Positions 41,987 to 52,023 of a stretch of DNA of 64,000 nt are shown one piece after another; positions within the stretch are counted from its first letter, which is position 1; every line of letters starts with the position of its first letter. Source of the DNA: Gluconobacter thailandicus F149-1 = NBRC 100600 (lineage in GTDB: Bacteria > Pseudomonadota > Alphaproteobacteria > Acetobacterales > Acetobacteraceae); contig NZ_BANH01000005.1 of NCBI RefSeq assembly GCF_000964465.1, positions 1 through 64,000 on the forward strand, read 5' to 3'. Below the pieces are notes generated by a model that was not told where the DNA came from, ran no database searches, and worked only from the letters and a program-made list of their open reading frames with translations. The translations under genes were made by a program, and so were the position numbers.

Positions 41987-43309
41987 TTACAGGATAAAGC
42001 GGCTCAGATCACCCTTGCGGGCAAGTGGCGCCACCCTGTCACGAACATCCTCTGCCGTCACCCTCACGGTCTCGCCTTTGCGCTCGGAAGCCGCAAAAGA
42101 CACGTCCTCCAGCAATTTCTCAAGAACGGTTGCCAGACGACGCGCACCAATATTCTCGACACGCTCGTTAATGTCCGCAGCGAGCTCCGCCAAGGCATCC
42201 ACAGCGTCATCAGAAAATTCGAGCGTCACACCTTCCGTCCCCAGAAGACTGACATACTGCTTGAGAAGCGAGTGTTCCGGCTCCAGCAGAATGCGCTTCA
42301 GATCGTCCCGGTTCAGTCCCGACAGTTCCACGCGGATGGGAAGACGCCCCTGCAACTCCGGCAGCAGATCCGAAGGCTTGGCGATATGGAACGCACCGGA
42401 GGCGATGAAGAGGATATGATCCGTCTTCACAGCCCCGTACTTCGTGCTGACCGTCGTGCCCTCAATCAAAGGCAACAGATCGCGCTGAACCCCCTCGCGA
42501 GAGACGTCCCCGCTCCGTGTTCCGTGCTCAGACGTCGCGCAGACCTTGTCGATTTCATCCAGGAACACGATGCCATGGTTCTGGGTATGCGCCACGGCTT
42601 CGCGGGTCAGGGACTCATCATCCAGCAGCTTGTCAGCTTCCTCACGGATCAACTGCTCACGTGCCGCTGACACCTTCAGCTTCTTGCGTGAAGGCATGCG
42701 GTTCATGAAGCCTTTCATCATGTCATTGAAGCTGATGACCTGTCCCGGCTGCATACCCGGAATATCACCACCTTCCTTGGCACCACCGGCCTGTGGATCA
42801 GGAGCAATCTGGATTTCAATTTCCTTGTCTTCCAGTGCCCCATCCCGCAGCATCTGACGGAACTTGACCTTTGTATCGGCCGTGGCGCCTTCCCCGACAA
42901 GCGCATCAACCAGACGGTTTTCAGCCGCAGCCCGCGCTTTTTCCTGCACATCCTTGCGGCGGCTCTCGCGCAGCATGTTCAGCGAGACTTCGACAAGATC
43001 ACGGATGATGCTGTCCACATCACGGCCCACGTATCCCACTTCCGTGAACTTGGTGGCTTCGACCTTGAGGAACGGCGACTGTGCCAGCTTCGCCAGACGG
43101 CGGGCAATTTCCGTTTTACCGCACCCTGTCGGACCGATCATCAGGATGTTCTTGGGAACAACCTCATCCCGCAGGCCGTCCGGGAGCTGGGACCGGCGCC
43201 AACGGTTCCGCATGGCAATCGCTACAGCGCGCTTGGCATCAGACTGACCAACAATAAAACGATCAAGTTCGGAGACGATTTCGCGGGGTGCAAAATTTGG
43301 TACGGCCAT
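41987..43309 (-). CDS. hslU: ATP-dependent protease ATPase subunit HslU
   Basis: A 440-residue AAA+ unfoldase. The Walker [16 protein letters not shown] is near residue 60, Walker B is [11 protein letters not shown] near 250, and the C-terminal sensor [18 protein letters not shown] is intact with the LSRFIL tail that docks into HslV. The ATG at 43309 overlaps neither neighbour and fits the family. Confidence 0.96.
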   Translation of the reverse strand: MAVPNFAPREIVSELDRFIVGQSDAKRAVAIAMRNRWRRSQLPDGLRDEVVPKNILMIGPTGCGKTEIARRLAKLAQSPFLKVEATKFTEVGYVGRDVDSIIRDLVEVSLNMLRESRRKDVQEKARAAAENRLVDALVGEGATADTKVKFRQMLRDGALEDKEIEIQIAPDPQAGGAKEGGDIPGMQPGQVISFNDMMKGFMNRMPSRKKLKVSAAREQLIREEADKLLDDESLTREAVAHTQNHGIVFLDEIDKVCATSEHGTRSGDVSREGVQRDLLPLIEGTTVSTKYGAVKTDHILFIASGAFHIAKPSDLLPELQGRLPIRVELSGLNRDDLKRILLEPEHSLLKQYVSLLGTEGVTLEFSDDAVDALAELAADINERVENIGARRLATVLEKLLEDVSFAASERKGETVRVTAEDVRDRVAPLARKGDLSRFIL

Positions 43310-43310
43310 G

Positions 43311-43889
43311 TCAGGAAGCCTCCCCGCCGAGTGTTTCAAGCGTCACGGAATAGTTTGTGTAGACGCAGATATCGCCAGCAATCTTCATGGCCCGGCGCGC
43401 GATTTCCTCTGCGCTCAGACCTTCAACAGTCATCAAGGCCCGAGCAGCCGACAGGGCGTAGTTACCACCAGAACCAATGGCGACGATGCCATCTTCCGGC
43501 TCCAGTACATCGCCATTCCCCGTCAGGGTAAAAGAGCGCTCCGCATCTGCGACGGCCATCATGGCTTCCAGGCGGCGCAGATAGCGGTCCGTGCGCCAGT
43601 CCTTCGCCAGTTCGACGCAGGCACGCTCAAGCTGGCCCGGATAACGCTCGAGCTTTGCCTCAAGCCTTTCCAGCAGCGTAAAGGCATCAGCGGTCGCGCC
43701 TGCAAAACCCGCAAGGATTTTACCATGCGGACCAATACGCCGAACCTTGCGCGCATTGCCTTTGATAACGGTCGCTCCAAGAGAGACCTGCCCGTCCCCC
43801 GCCATGGCAACCTGCCCATCGCGGCGGACACAGAGAATGGTCGTGCCATGCCAGCCGACCGGATCGTGGGGAGTAGTTTGGTAAGACAT
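43311..43889 (-). CDS. hslV: ATP-dependent protease subunit HslV
   Basis: A 192-residue proteasome-like peptidase. After processing, the catalytic N-terminal Thr is Thr16 or so in [12 protein letters not shown]. The [14 protein letters not shown] core is intact. hslU follows after 1 base. Initiation at 43889 gives the short propeptide typical of alphaproteobacteria. Confidence 0.96.
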   Translation of the reverse strand: MSYQTTPHDPVGWHGTTILCVRRDGQVAMAGDGQVSLGATVIKGNARKVRRIGPHGKILAGFAGATADAFTLLERLEAKLERYPGQLERACVELAKDWRTDRYLRRLEAMMAVADAERSFTLTGNGDVLEPEDGIVAIGSGGNYALSAARALMTVEGLSAEEIARRAMKIAGDICVYTNYSVTLETLGGEAS

Positions 43890-43944
43890 CACACGAAAAG
43901 ATGGGGTGCGTCCGCCTGCTGACAAGAGGGACGCGGCGTGCAGG

Positions 43945-45861
43945 CTAATTCGTCTCAGCCTGCATCAACCGCTGTATGGCAGTTTGCAGGCTTTTATGGG
44001 TGAACGGCTTGGAGAGCGGTTCGTCTTCCCCCTGTTCGGGCAATGCATCCGTGTGACCACTGATGAACAGAACCTTCAGACCCGGCACCATCTCCTTCAG
44101 CGCTGCCGCACAGGCAGGACCATCATGATCAGGCATCCGCATATCGATCACCGCCAGATCGAATGGACCCTTTTTTTCCACAGCAGCCAACGCATCCGCC
44201 AGACACGATACAGCCGTGACGTCATGGCCATCGTGACGCAGAAAACCAGCCGTCACCATCCGAACAGGAGCCTCATCATCAATGACGAGAACCCGCAAAT
44301 GCATCTGCCTGTTCTCATCTGCCTGGTGCTCAGTCAGCGTATCTTCCCTGACCACCGGAAGAATCAATGTCATGCACGTCCCCTTCCCGAGCGTGCTGTC
44401 CACAACGATTTCCCCATAACTCCGGCTCAGAAACCCGTAGACGCTCGACAGACCCAGACCCGTGCCACGCCCGACATCCTTCGTGGTGAAGAACGGATCG
44501 AAAATCCGCTTCATCACCTCTGGAGACATCCCCTCGCCTTCATCAATCACATCAATCGCAACAGCCCGCTCCGGACAGCACTCGGGAGGCAGCGTATCGA
44601 ACTTCTGTCCCACCAGACGTGCTGACACCCTCACGGTCCCGCCATGGGTCATCGCATCCCGGGCATTCACACACAGATTGAGAAGCGCCATCTCGAGTTG
44701 ATCCTGATCGGACCAGACTGCTGGAAAATCGGGAGAAAGCTCTTCAAGCGACAGCACACAGGTGATGCTTTTCTCCCCGCTCCGACGCTTGAGACTTTGC
44801 ACAAGGAGGGCCTCAAGCCCCGGCAAGAGTTCCTGCAGCCGAACAGGTGCCAGCCTCGCCTCACGAGGACGCCCAAACTGCAACAGCCTGCGCGTCAGAA
44901 CGGCTCCTCGCTGCGCAGACTCCATGGCATTTTTCACAAGTGCGCCGGACGTCTCATCCAGTTCCACCATATCTTCGAGCAGTTCCAGAGAACCGGAAAT
45001 CGCTGCGAGAAGGTTGTTGAAGTCGTGCGCAATCCCGCCAGCTAACGTCCCAAGAGACTGAAGTTTGTCTGCCTGCCGAAGCCTGCTCTCCATCAGGACA
45101 CGCCGGGTGACATCCCGGTCCATACTGACCTGCCAGCGTTCAGCGGAAGGAACATTTTGCGGCCACGCCAGAGCGAGCCGCGTCAGTTCATGCCAGCGTT
45201 GTGTGGTGCCCTCATTTCCGTCGGGTACAGTCTCCGCAATCAGTCGCTCTTCCTGCCCGCTCTGCCGGACCGCTTCGCGCATCTGGCGAACTTCACCCCG
45301 CAGAGTCTCAGGAAAATGCGTTAGCTCGTCTCCGGCATTCTCAACGGTTTCATCAAGAATATTGCTCCGAATGCATCGCCCCTGCGCATCGGAAAAAACC
45401 AGACCGATCGGCAACGCTTCCATAAGACCGCGCAGCAGGGCCTGCTCCGTCTGTAAGGCGCGCTGGGCCATACAGTGCTGGGTCACTTCCCCCACGAGGG
45501 ATCGTAGCGCATCTGAATCCCAAGGTTTGTGCACGTAAGCCTGCACCTGCCCGAGATTCAGCGCCGAGACCACCGCATCCAGGTCCGCATATCCCGTTAG
45601 AAGAATACTGCGTGCGTCAGAAAACTCCCGCGCCCGCATCAGCAGTTGGTCACCCGTCAGGCCAGGCATCCGCTGATCGGAAATAATGGTCGCGACATCC
45701 GGATGCGCACGCAGAAGATCAAGCGCCCTGAACGGATCCGTCGTGGCGAGGATCTCGTACTGGTCCTCCAGCAAATCCTCCAGTGCAACAAGGATTTCCT
45801 CCTCATCGTCCACCAGCAGGATCCGGGGACGGCTCGGCCCCTTGGCACTCCACACACTCAT
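43945..45861 (-). CDS. Hybrid histidine kinase with receiver domains at both ends
   Basis: A 638-residue cytoplasmic protein without membrane segments. Domain order: receiver (residues 12-127, phosphoacceptor Asp62, KPW at 112-114), a PAS-like region (about 135-255), dimerisation domain with [10 protein letters not shown] (His279), ATPase domain with [16 protein letters not shown] and [12 protein letters not shown], and a C-terminal receiver (about 521-638, Asp573). It overlaps the upstream kinase gene by 4 bases, so both are made together. No DNA-binding output domain or regulator gene is adjacent. Confidence 0.88.
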   Translation of the reverse strand: MSVWSAKGPSRPRILLVDDEEEILVALEDLLEDQYEILATTDPFRALDLLRAHPDVATIISDQRMPGLTGDQLLMRAREFSDARSILLTGYADLDAVVSALNLGQVQAYVHKPWDSDALRSLVGEVTQHCMAQRALQTEQALLRGLMEALPIGLVFSDAQGRCIRSNILDETVENAGDELTHFPETLRGEVRQMREAVRQSGQEERLIAETVPDGNEGTTQRWHELTRLALAWPQNVPSAERWQVSMDRDVTRRVLMESRLRQADKLQSLGTLAGGIAHDFNNLLAAISGSLELLEDMVELDETSGALVKNAMESAQRGAVLTRRLLQFGRPREARLAPVRLQELLPGLEALLVQSLKRRSGEKSITCVLSLEELSPDFPAVWSDQDQLEMALLNLCVNARDAMTHGGTVRVSARLVGQKFDTLPPECCPERAVAIDVIDEGEGMSPEVMKRIFDPFFTTKDVGRGTGLGLSSVYGFLSRSYGEIVVDSTLGKGTCMTLILPVVREDTLTEHQADENRQMHLRVLVIDDEAPVRMVTAGFLRHDGHDVTAVSCLADALAAVEKKGPFDLAVIDMRMPDHDGPACAAALKEMVPGLKVLFISGHTDALPEQGEDEPLSKPFTHKSLQTAIQRLMQAETN

Positions 45862-47678
45862 ACGGGACGACCAGTCGCAACCGGCCCCTCTTCTGTCATT
45901 GTCACGGGCAGGCTGAGCCGGAAACAGGCTCCAATTCCTCGGCCATCCGGCAGATTGGCATCCGTGATCTCGATGGTTCCGTCATGGGCCTCCATGACGC
46001 TGTAAGCAATCGCCAGCCCCAGTCCGGTGCCGGTTCCAACAGGCTTGGTCGTAAAAAACGGATCAAAGACGCGGTTTCTCAATTCAACGGGCAAACCCGG
46101 CCCATCATCGCTGATGGTCATGTCATACCGGCCGTTCTCGAGCCGAGACGTAATGACAATCCGCCCCTCCACAGGGCCTCCTTCCGGAGACATATCCGCC
46201 AGCGCATCGGCAGCATTGGATATGATGTTCATAACGACCTGATTCAGGAATGCAGGCTGACAGACCAGATGCGCCGGCGCCTGAAGATCCTTCTCAATAA
46301 TGATATCTGGCCCCAGCTTGTGCCCCAGTAATGCCAGTGCAGTATCCAGCGCCCCGGGAACGTCGACCGTCTGGAACGAACTTTCATCCAGTCGCGAGAA
46401 CCGTCTGAGACTCAAGACGAGGTTCTGGATACGCTGAAGTCCGAGCTTCATGGACTCCAGACGCGAAATTCCCTTCTGCATGAGAGGCGCACCCTCTTCA
46501 GGGCCACCCATCGTCTGAAGGCGTTTCAGAGTTCGCTCAACCGTATCTGCATGAGCAATCGTAAATGCCAGCGGATTGTTGATCTCATGGGCGATACCCG
46601 CCACCAGCTCACCCAGAGACGCCATCTTCGCGGTCTGGACGAGTTTGGACTGTGCCTGAATGAGCTGCTCATTCGTCCGGGCCAGTTCCATGTTGGCCTG
46701 CGCCAGTGCCTCAGCCATTTCAGCCTTGGCTCTCGCCGCTTCAAGTGTCAGGGCATTCTGCTGACGTTCAATTTCCTGCTGACGAAATTCATCCTGCGCC
46801 ATACGTCGCTGGGCGAGTGTTCTGATCCGCATCGCCAGCGCTTCAATGGCGATATCACTGGGCACCAGATCATCAATGCCAGCTTCAAAGAACTCACCGG
46901 AAGACTGCCGTCTGAAGCGCGACGCCTCCACAATCCCTAACGTCCGGAACGGGATACCGCCAGCCTCAAGCACCGCCTGCCGACGTGCATCCAGAAGTCT
47001 GCAGAATTTCAGATCTTCTTCGCCACTTCCCAGCTCCAGAACCAGACAGTCAGGCCCATCCGCACCACGCAGCCAGCCGCCTTCGATCAGATCATCAGAA
47101 CGCTCGATGGATGTCACCGTATGGCCATCGCGCCAGAGCAGTTCGCCTAGTGTGGTTTCAGGGGCATCATCGGGAATGTCCTCGTCTTCATCTTCATCCC
47201 GAGGGGAATTGACGATAACGATTCTGGCCCGACGCAGGCGGGATGCCTCGTCTACCTGAAGAAGCTCCGGCCCCTCTCGCAGAAGTGCGCGCATTCGCAG
47301 CACCAGAAGATCCGGATGAGCAGATTTGGAAATATAGGCGTCTGCGCCGCTTTCCAGGCCTTCGCGCTCAACCCCCGGAGACGCGTCCTCCGTCAGCATC
47401 AGAATGGGAATGGTCCGGGTCAATGCATCCAGCCGCAGACGCCGCGCAAGCTGGCCGCCTGTCATGCCCGGCAGCTCTGAACAGACCACCACAAGATCGG
47501 GCATCAGGTCTTCGACCATGCCCAGCGCGGCCTCGCCACTCCCCAGACATGTGACGGCAAAACCTTCTTTCAGCAGAACACGCCAGATCCTCTGGGCATG
47601 CGTGTCGTCCGGCTCCACGAGAAGAACACGTGCCGTCTCCGTCGCTCCAGACGGATTTCTGAGGTCAGAAGGTAGCAT
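45858..47678 (-). CDS. Histidine kinase with degenerate N-terminal receiver
   Basis: A 606-residue cytoplasmic protein. Residues about 15-135 are a receiver fold (ARVLLVEPDD ... LPGMTGGQL ... YISKSAHPD) in which Cys takes the place of the phosphoacceptor Asp (VVVCSELPG). A second, poorly conserved receiver-like segment spans about 150-290. A coiled coil leads to GIAHEINNPLAF (catalytic His) and an ATPase domain with NIISNAADAL, DDGPGLP and GTGTGLGLAIAYSV. The kinase core looks active. It is the first gene of a two-kinase operon. Confidence 0.87.
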   Translation of the reverse strand: MLPSDLRNPSGATETARVLLVEPDDTHAQRIWRVLLKEGFAVTCLGSGEAALGMVEDLMPDLVVVCSELPGMTGGQLARRLRLDALTRTIPILMLTEDASPGVEREGLESGADAYISKSAHPDLLVLRMRALLREGPELLQVDEASRLRRARIVIVNSPRDEDEDEDIPDDAPETTLGELLWRDGHTVTSIERSDDLIEGGWLRGADGPDCLVLELGSGEEDLKFCRLLDARRQAVLEAGGIPFRTLGIVEASRFRRQSSGEFFEAGIDDLVPSDIAIEALAMRIRTLAQRRMAQDEFRQQEIERQQNALTLEAARAKAEMAEALAQANMELARTNEQLIQAQSKLVQTAKMASLGELVAGIAHEINNPLAFTIAHADTVERTLKRLQTMGGPEEGAPLMQKGISRLESMKLGLQRIQNLVLSLRRFSRLDESSFQTVDVPGALDTALALLGHKLGPDIIIEKDLQAPAHLVCQPAFLNQVVMNIISNAADALADMSPEGGPVEGRIVITSRLENGRYDMTISDDGPGLPVELRNRVFDPFFTTKPVGTGTGLGLAIAYSVMEAHDGTIEITDANLPDGRGIGACFRLSLPVTMTEEGPVATGRPV

Positions 47679-47795
47679 GACGGTGACGGAATGTTTGCAT
47701 TGACGGCCTCTTGCAGCTAGTCCGAAGCTGATGTTCGTCCGATTTCCAAGGGGCGAAGACTAACTCCCGTTACCGGACCAGTGGAAGCCGTATCT

Positions 47796-48206
47796 ATGGA
47801 CATTCAGCCCTCCTGCAACATTACGGACCGCCTGCTCAACACCCGTAGCGGGGAAAGTGCCCCTCTTTCAACCGGGGCCCTGATCCGGACTGGCATCTGG
47901 TCCGTCTGCTATTTCATGTTCTATTTCGCCCAGCAGGTGGCCGAACTTCTGGCTCCGCTGCTGCTGATCCTGGGTCTGGGCTGGTACATCCTGCCGCATA
48001 TCGTCAGCGCCATCACGACAAGTGCAGCCAGCGCCGACCCGCAGGCGAAGGACATCATGAATCATGTCGCCGGTACGCTGCCAACGCATCTTCAGATCGG
48101 CAGCCACCTGCTGACGCCCGGTTCGCTGATGTTCGACGGCTTTCTGCTCATGGGTCTCGCCGCTATCGGTGCCACGCTGTCCGCACTGGCTGCCCGCAAC
48201 ATGTGA
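47796..48206 (+). CDS. Small membrane protein
   Basis: A 136-residue protein with two or three hydrophobic segments (about 36-75 as one long stretch containing PLLLILGLGWYILPHIV, and about 113-134). I recognise no family. It is divergent from the kinase operon and convergent with the zinc-ribbon gene (6-base gap). The ATG at 47796 has GGAAG upstream; a GTG five codons before is less likely. Confidence 0.6.
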   Translation: MDIQPSCNITDRLLNTRSGESAPLSTGALIRTGIWSVCYFMFYFAQQVAELLAPLLLILGLGWYILPHIVSAITTSAASADPQAKDIMNHVAGTLPTHLQIGSHLLTPGSLMFDGFLLMGLAAIGATLSALAARNM

Positions 48207-48212
48207 GAAAGG

Positions 48213-48689
48213 TCAGGGGGAAACAAAATGGCCGACACCTGGCCACAGATGGCTCACTTCCCCCGCTTTCCAGTGCCATACGGCAACGGCACCACACCCG
48301 ACCATGACAAGGCTGACGCCCCATGCAGCCAACCAGCTTCCCGTGCTTCCAATCATGTGACGAACCGGCGCTTCTGATGCAGCGACCGGTCCAACCGGTG
48401 CACGGGAATGCAGGACGGACTGACGACGCTCAATTTCCCTTGCTGCCAGACTGCACACACCTGCTGACTGTTGCTTCAGAGGTCCTGCGCCAGGTTCAGT
48501 TCCTTCATCCGGCTCTGCGAGAGAGGCCACAGCATCCTCCACACCATGCCCTTCCTCATCAGGCATGGCGGCTGAAGCCTCCGCATCCCAGCTTTCCCCA
48601 CAATTTGCGCAGCGCAACCGGCGCGCATGGTCCAAAAGTGCCTGAGGCACTTCAAAAACCGCATGACAGTGGGGACATTCAAGACGCAT
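48213..48689 (-). CDS. MJ0042-type zinc-ribbon membrane protein
   Basis: A 158-residue protein. The N-terminal zinc ribbon (CPHCHAVFEVP ... LRCANCGESW) has four Cys of the MJ0042 type. The middle is acidic and disordered, and a membrane segment lies near residues 120-143 (LAAWGVSLVMVGCGAVAVW). Such proteins often stand beside ftsE in alphaproteobacteria, as here, divergent with about 120 bases between. Role unknown. Confidence 0.75.
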   Translation of the reverse strand: MRLECPHCHAVFEVPQALLDHARRLRCANCGESWDAEASAAMPDEEGHGVEDAVASLAEPDEGTEPGAGPLKQQSAGVCSLAAREIERRQSVLHSRAPVGPVAASEAPVRHMIGSTGSWLAAWGVSLVMVGCGAVAVWHWKAGEVSHLWPGVGHFVSP

Positions 48690-48811
48690 CACAGTATCCT
48701 TCAAAAATCAGGCCACACCGACATCAGCCTGATCTGAACTGGCTTGCCCATATGAAGGGGTTACCGTTAATAAATGGTTAATGTGCCTGCAATACCTCTG
48801 AGCGCCCATTC

Positions 48812-49483
48812 ATGATCCGCCTTCGAGATGTGTCTCTGAAACCCGCTGGCGTTGGGCAACCCGTTCTGCACGGCATGACCCTGAGCATTCCACAGGGAGA
48901 GTTCCGCTGGCTGCTGGGACCATCGGGGGCAGGCAAATCCAGCCTTCTTCGCCTTCTGACACTCGGAGCACGCCCGGCGTCCGGCCAGATGGACATTCTC
49001 GGGACATCCGTAACAGGAGCAAGCCGGGGCGCATTGCGGAATCTGAGAAGACGCATCGGATTTGTGCCGCAGGACTACCGCCTGATTGGTGAATGGACCG
49101 TCTTTGACAATGTCGCCCTTCCGTTGCGCTTAAGGGGCCGATCTGAGCGCGAGATCCGGCAGGAGGTTTTCTCCGTTCTGGAGTGGCTGGACGTTGCCGC
49201 TTATGCTCATTCCCGCCCCACCATCCTGTCAGGTGGAGAGCAACAGCGCGTTGCGATCGCCCGCGCCCTGATCGGGCGCCCTGACATACTTCTGGCGGAT
49301 GAACCCACAAACGCTCTTGAAGAGTCTCAGGCCAGACGCCTGCTCTCCACATTCCAGGAACTGATTGATCTCGGTACAACCGTGATCGTCGCAACACATA
49401 ACGAATCTCTGGTGCGGGAAGCCCCCGCGCAGTCGATCATGCTCCGCGACGGCACCCTTGATCCGCAGGCTGTCGCCCCTTGA
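48812..49483 (+). CDS. ftsE: Cell division ATP-binding protein FtsE
   Basis: A 223-residue ABC ATPase. Walker [10 protein letters not shown] near residue 37-45, the signature [15 protein letters not shown] near 137, Walker [10 protein letters not shown] near 160 are intact. With FtsX it controls peptidoglycan hydrolases at the septum. The stop overlaps ftsX (4 bases). Confidence 0.94.
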   Translation: MIRLRDVSLKPAGVGQPVLHGMTLSIPQGEFRWLLGPSGAGKSSLLRLLTLGARPASGQMDILGTSVTGASRGALRNLRRRIGFVPQDYRLIGEWTVFDNVALPLRLRGRSEREIRQEVFSVLEWLDVAAYAHSRPTILSGGEQQRVAIARALIGRPDILLADEPTNALEESQARRLLSTFQELIDLGTTVIVATHNESLVREAPAQSIMLRDGTLDPQAVAP

Positions 49484-50379
49484 GCCGCCGCGTCTCCCCC
49501 GGCCTGCGCTCCGGCAGCCTACCGCTTCTTGTTGCTCTCATGACCCTTCTGGCCGGCCTGGCCCTCGCAGGTCTGAGCGGTATTCAATCCCTGGCCGCAG
49601 GCTGGTCACAGGCCGCGCGCAGTGCTGCAACCATCGAAATTCCGACGGACATCCCGAATGCGCCTGACCGGACGGACGCCCTTGTCCATGCCCTGAAAGC
49701 ACTAGACGGGGTAACGAACATCCAGAAACTCTCGACAGACAAGGTTCAGGATCTTCTCGCCCCCTGGCTGGGACAGCCTGTTGGATCTCACAAAGGATTA
49801 CCCGGACTGTCGTTGCCCCAGGTCCTGATCGTGGCCCACGCCCCCGGAACCGACCTCACCGCAACAGTCCACGACGCACTTCCAGAAGCCATCGTTCAGG
49901 AAGACCTTCAATGGGGGCAGAGACTCGAGCGCCTTGGCACCAGTCTCACGGGCTGCGCATGGCTGGCCGTGATTCTGATCGCAGCCATTGTCATCCTTTC
50001 CATTGGCATTACGGTGCGCCGTTCTGTAGCGGCTCAGAAACGGGCCGTGGACATCGTTCATTCACTTGGTGCGGCAGACCTCACAATCTCAAGCCACATT
50101 GCAGGACGCGCCGCACTCCTCAGCTTTCTCGGAGGTATCGCGGGACTGATTCTTCTCACTCCGCTGACAACTTCCCTCGCAACGACGCTTTCCCCTTTCG
50201 CACACCAGTCGGCACTCCCGGCAACCTTTCCAACCACGCTTGATGGATGGTGGACGACCCTGAGCATCCTGCCGTCCTCCCTTTTGAAGGAACTCGGAGC
50301 ACTTCCCCTCATCGCCGCCTGTCTCGGATGGCTCACGGCCCAGGGCGTGGTCCTCGTCTGGCTGAGACGGCTGCCGTGA
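49480..50379 (+). CDS. ftsX: Cell division protein FtsX
   Basis: A 299-residue membrane partner of FtsE with four predicted helices: one near the N-terminus (LLVALMTLLAGLALAGLSG), then an extracellular domain, and three in the C-terminal half including AWLAVILIAAIVILSIGITV. Start codon is TTG at 49480 by overlap with ftsE. The next gene starts inside its stop. Confidence 0.92.
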   Translation: MSRRVSPGLRSGSLPLLVALMTLLAGLALAGLSGIQSLAAGWSQAARSAATIEIPTDIPNAPDRTDALVHALKALDGVTNIQKLSTDKVQDLLAPWLGQPVGSHKGLPGLSLPQVLIVAHAPGTDLTATVHDALPEAIVQEDLQWGQRLERLGTSLTGCAWLAVILIAAIVILSIGITVRRSVAAQKRAVDIVHSLGAADLTISSHIAGRAALLSFLGGIAGLILLTPLTTSLATTLSPFAHQSALPATFPTTLDGWWTTLSILPSSLLKELGALPLIAACLGWLTAQGVVLVWLRRLP

Positions 50380-50969
50380 GAGCCATTTTTTCCGTTCTGT
50401 TGCTGGTCGCTCTTCTGTGGACACTCGGGCTGGCGTGGTTCATCCATGATTCCCGTCAGCCTCCGCATGTTGCGACTGTCTGCGACGGGATTGTGACCCT
50501 GACAGGCGGCCAATCACGGATCGAAACCTCCATAACCCTCCTCAACGGAGGCTACGGACAACTCCTGCTCATTTCCGGAGTGGGTCCGCACGTCACCCTT
50601 GATCAACTGATGAAGCTGCAGAAACAGTCCCTGTCACAGGATATGGAAGCCAGAATCACACTGGGGCGTCGGGCTGTCAGCACGATCGGAAATGCCTACG
50701 AAATCACAACATGGGCCCGGGATCACAAGCTTCACAGTCTGCTTGTCGTAACAGCCGGCTATCATATCCGACGCGCCATCGTGGAACTGCATCGTACAGC
50801 TCCGGAACTGGACCTTGTTCCTTACCCTGTCCTGCCGCCCGCTCTTGAGGCACCTTTAACGCGCCAGACGCTTCACCTTCTGGTTCGGGAATATCTCAAA
50901 CTTCTTGGAGCCGAACTCGGCAACCTTACGGGGCTACCAGACGGAAATGCCGGCCTGACCGCGCACTGA
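50376..50969 (+). CDS. YdcF/SanA-like DUF218 envelope protein
   Basis: A 197-residue protein with an N-terminal membrane segment (AIFSVLLLVALLWTLGLAWF) and a DUF218 domain: DGIVTLTGGQSRIETS, LLLISGVG, TIGNAYEITTWARDH and LLVVTAGYHIRRAIVEL. The GTG at 50376 overlaps the ftsX stop as GTGA and is the best start. DUF218 proteins such as ElyC and SanA act in envelope polymer metabolism. It belongs to the ftsEX operon. Confidence 0.85.
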   Translation: MRAIFSVLLLVALLWTLGLAWFIHDSRQPPHVATVCDGIVTLTGGQSRIETSITLLNGGYGQLLLISGVGPHVTLDQLMKLQKQSLSQDMEARITLGRRAVSTIGNAYEITTWARDHKLHSLLVVTAGYHIRRAIVELHRTAPELDLVPYPVLPPALEAPLTRQTLHLLVREYLKLLGAELGNLTGLPDGNAGLTAH

Positions 50970-51013
50970 CGCCTCTTGTCTAATGCGCCATTTTCTGGTG
51001 AGCACACAGCATC

Positions 51014-51751
51014 ATGAGCATATTCCGCGGCCTGCTGTTCAATCTGTACTTTCTGATCCTTACCCTGATCATGGGTCTGGGCGCTCTGCCGATCCGTTTG
51101 CTCGGACGGAAGGATCTGGCTCTAAGCTACGCCAAGCTCTGGTCCCGGGCCGTTCTGGTCGGCTTCTCACGCCTCTGCTCCGTCCGCATTGAAATCAGCG
51201 GGCAGGACAATATTCCCGCAGGCCCGAGCCTCATCGCATCGCAGCATCAATCCTTCTTCGATGGATTTGTCTGGATGAATCTGGTTCCTCTGCCGACCTA
51301 CATCATCAAGCACGAACTTACGAAAATTCCGCTGGTTGGCCCCATGCTCGTCCTTGCGGGCATGATCCCGGTCAGGCGCAGCGATGGCTCCAAAGCCCTC
51401 CGCACCATGATGAAGGACAGTGCAGACGCCCACGCGGCAAACCGACAGATTGTCATCTTCCCTGAAGGGACAAGAACCCTGCCGGGTGAGCGCCATCCCA
51501 TTCAGCCCGGCATCATCGCTCTTGCCCGGCAGGCCAATGTGCCGGTCGTCCCGGTCGCAACCAATTCCGGCCTCTTCTGGGACCGCTCTCCCTGGCACAA
51601 ACAACCGGGAGTCCTGAAGGTCGTCATCGGCAAGCCACTCCCTGCAACACAAGGACGCGGCGCCTTCACTGCAGCGCTGGAAGAAGCGTGGGACGAACTG
51701 TGCGCAACTCATGCATTACCGCGCGATCCTGTGGATAACTCTGTGGAGTGA
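51014..51751 (+). CDS. plsC: 1-acyl-sn-glycerol-3-phosphate acyltransferase
   Basis: A 245-residue membrane-associated acyltransferase that makes phosphatidic acid. The HX4D motif is HQSFFDG near residue 76, the KHELTKIP block follows, and FPEGTRTLPGE near 155 is motif III. One N-terminal hydrophobic segment anchors it. It lies 44 bases after the YdcF-like gene and is probably the operon's last gene. Confidence 0.93.
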   Translation: MSIFRGLLFNLYFLILTLIMGLGALPIRLLGRKDLALSYAKLWSRAVLVGFSRLCSVRIEISGQDNIPAGPSLIASQHQSFFDGFVWMNLVPLPTYIIKHELTKIPLVGPMLVLAGMIPVRRSDGSKALRTMMKDSADAHAANRQIVIFPEGTRTLPGERHPIQPGIIALARQANVPVVPVATNSGLFWDRSPWHKQPGVLKVVIGKPLPATQGRGAFTAALEEAWDELCATHALPRDPVDNSVE

Positions 51752-51845
51752 GAAACGCTTCAGCTCATCTTGAGAGTTGATGATATTTCACACTTGGGCA
51801 CCGCAGGAATTACGCAGAAACCCTTCAGTTTCCAACACCAGTATA

Positions 51846-51879
51846 AAAAGCCCGTTTTCCTGCGGTTTTCCGGGCTTTT
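51846..51879. terminator. Likely bidirectional terminator after plsC
   Basis: AAAAGCCCG, a 16-base loop, CGGGCTTTT, with T-rich sequence on the outside. It lies in the 272-base gap between plsC and the DUF2125 gene. I see nothing else clear in that gap. Confidence 0.65.
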
Positions 51880-52023
51880 CGACAGGCTTACCTCTGCCTT
51901 TTTTCTGTCACACTGATAGAAAGCTCTTTCGCCCGGCAGCAATTTTTCCCTCACTGCCGTTTTGGGGATAAAATAGAGCCGTCAGAAACCAGATTTATAT
52001 CCGCCCTCACAAAGACAGGCTCA

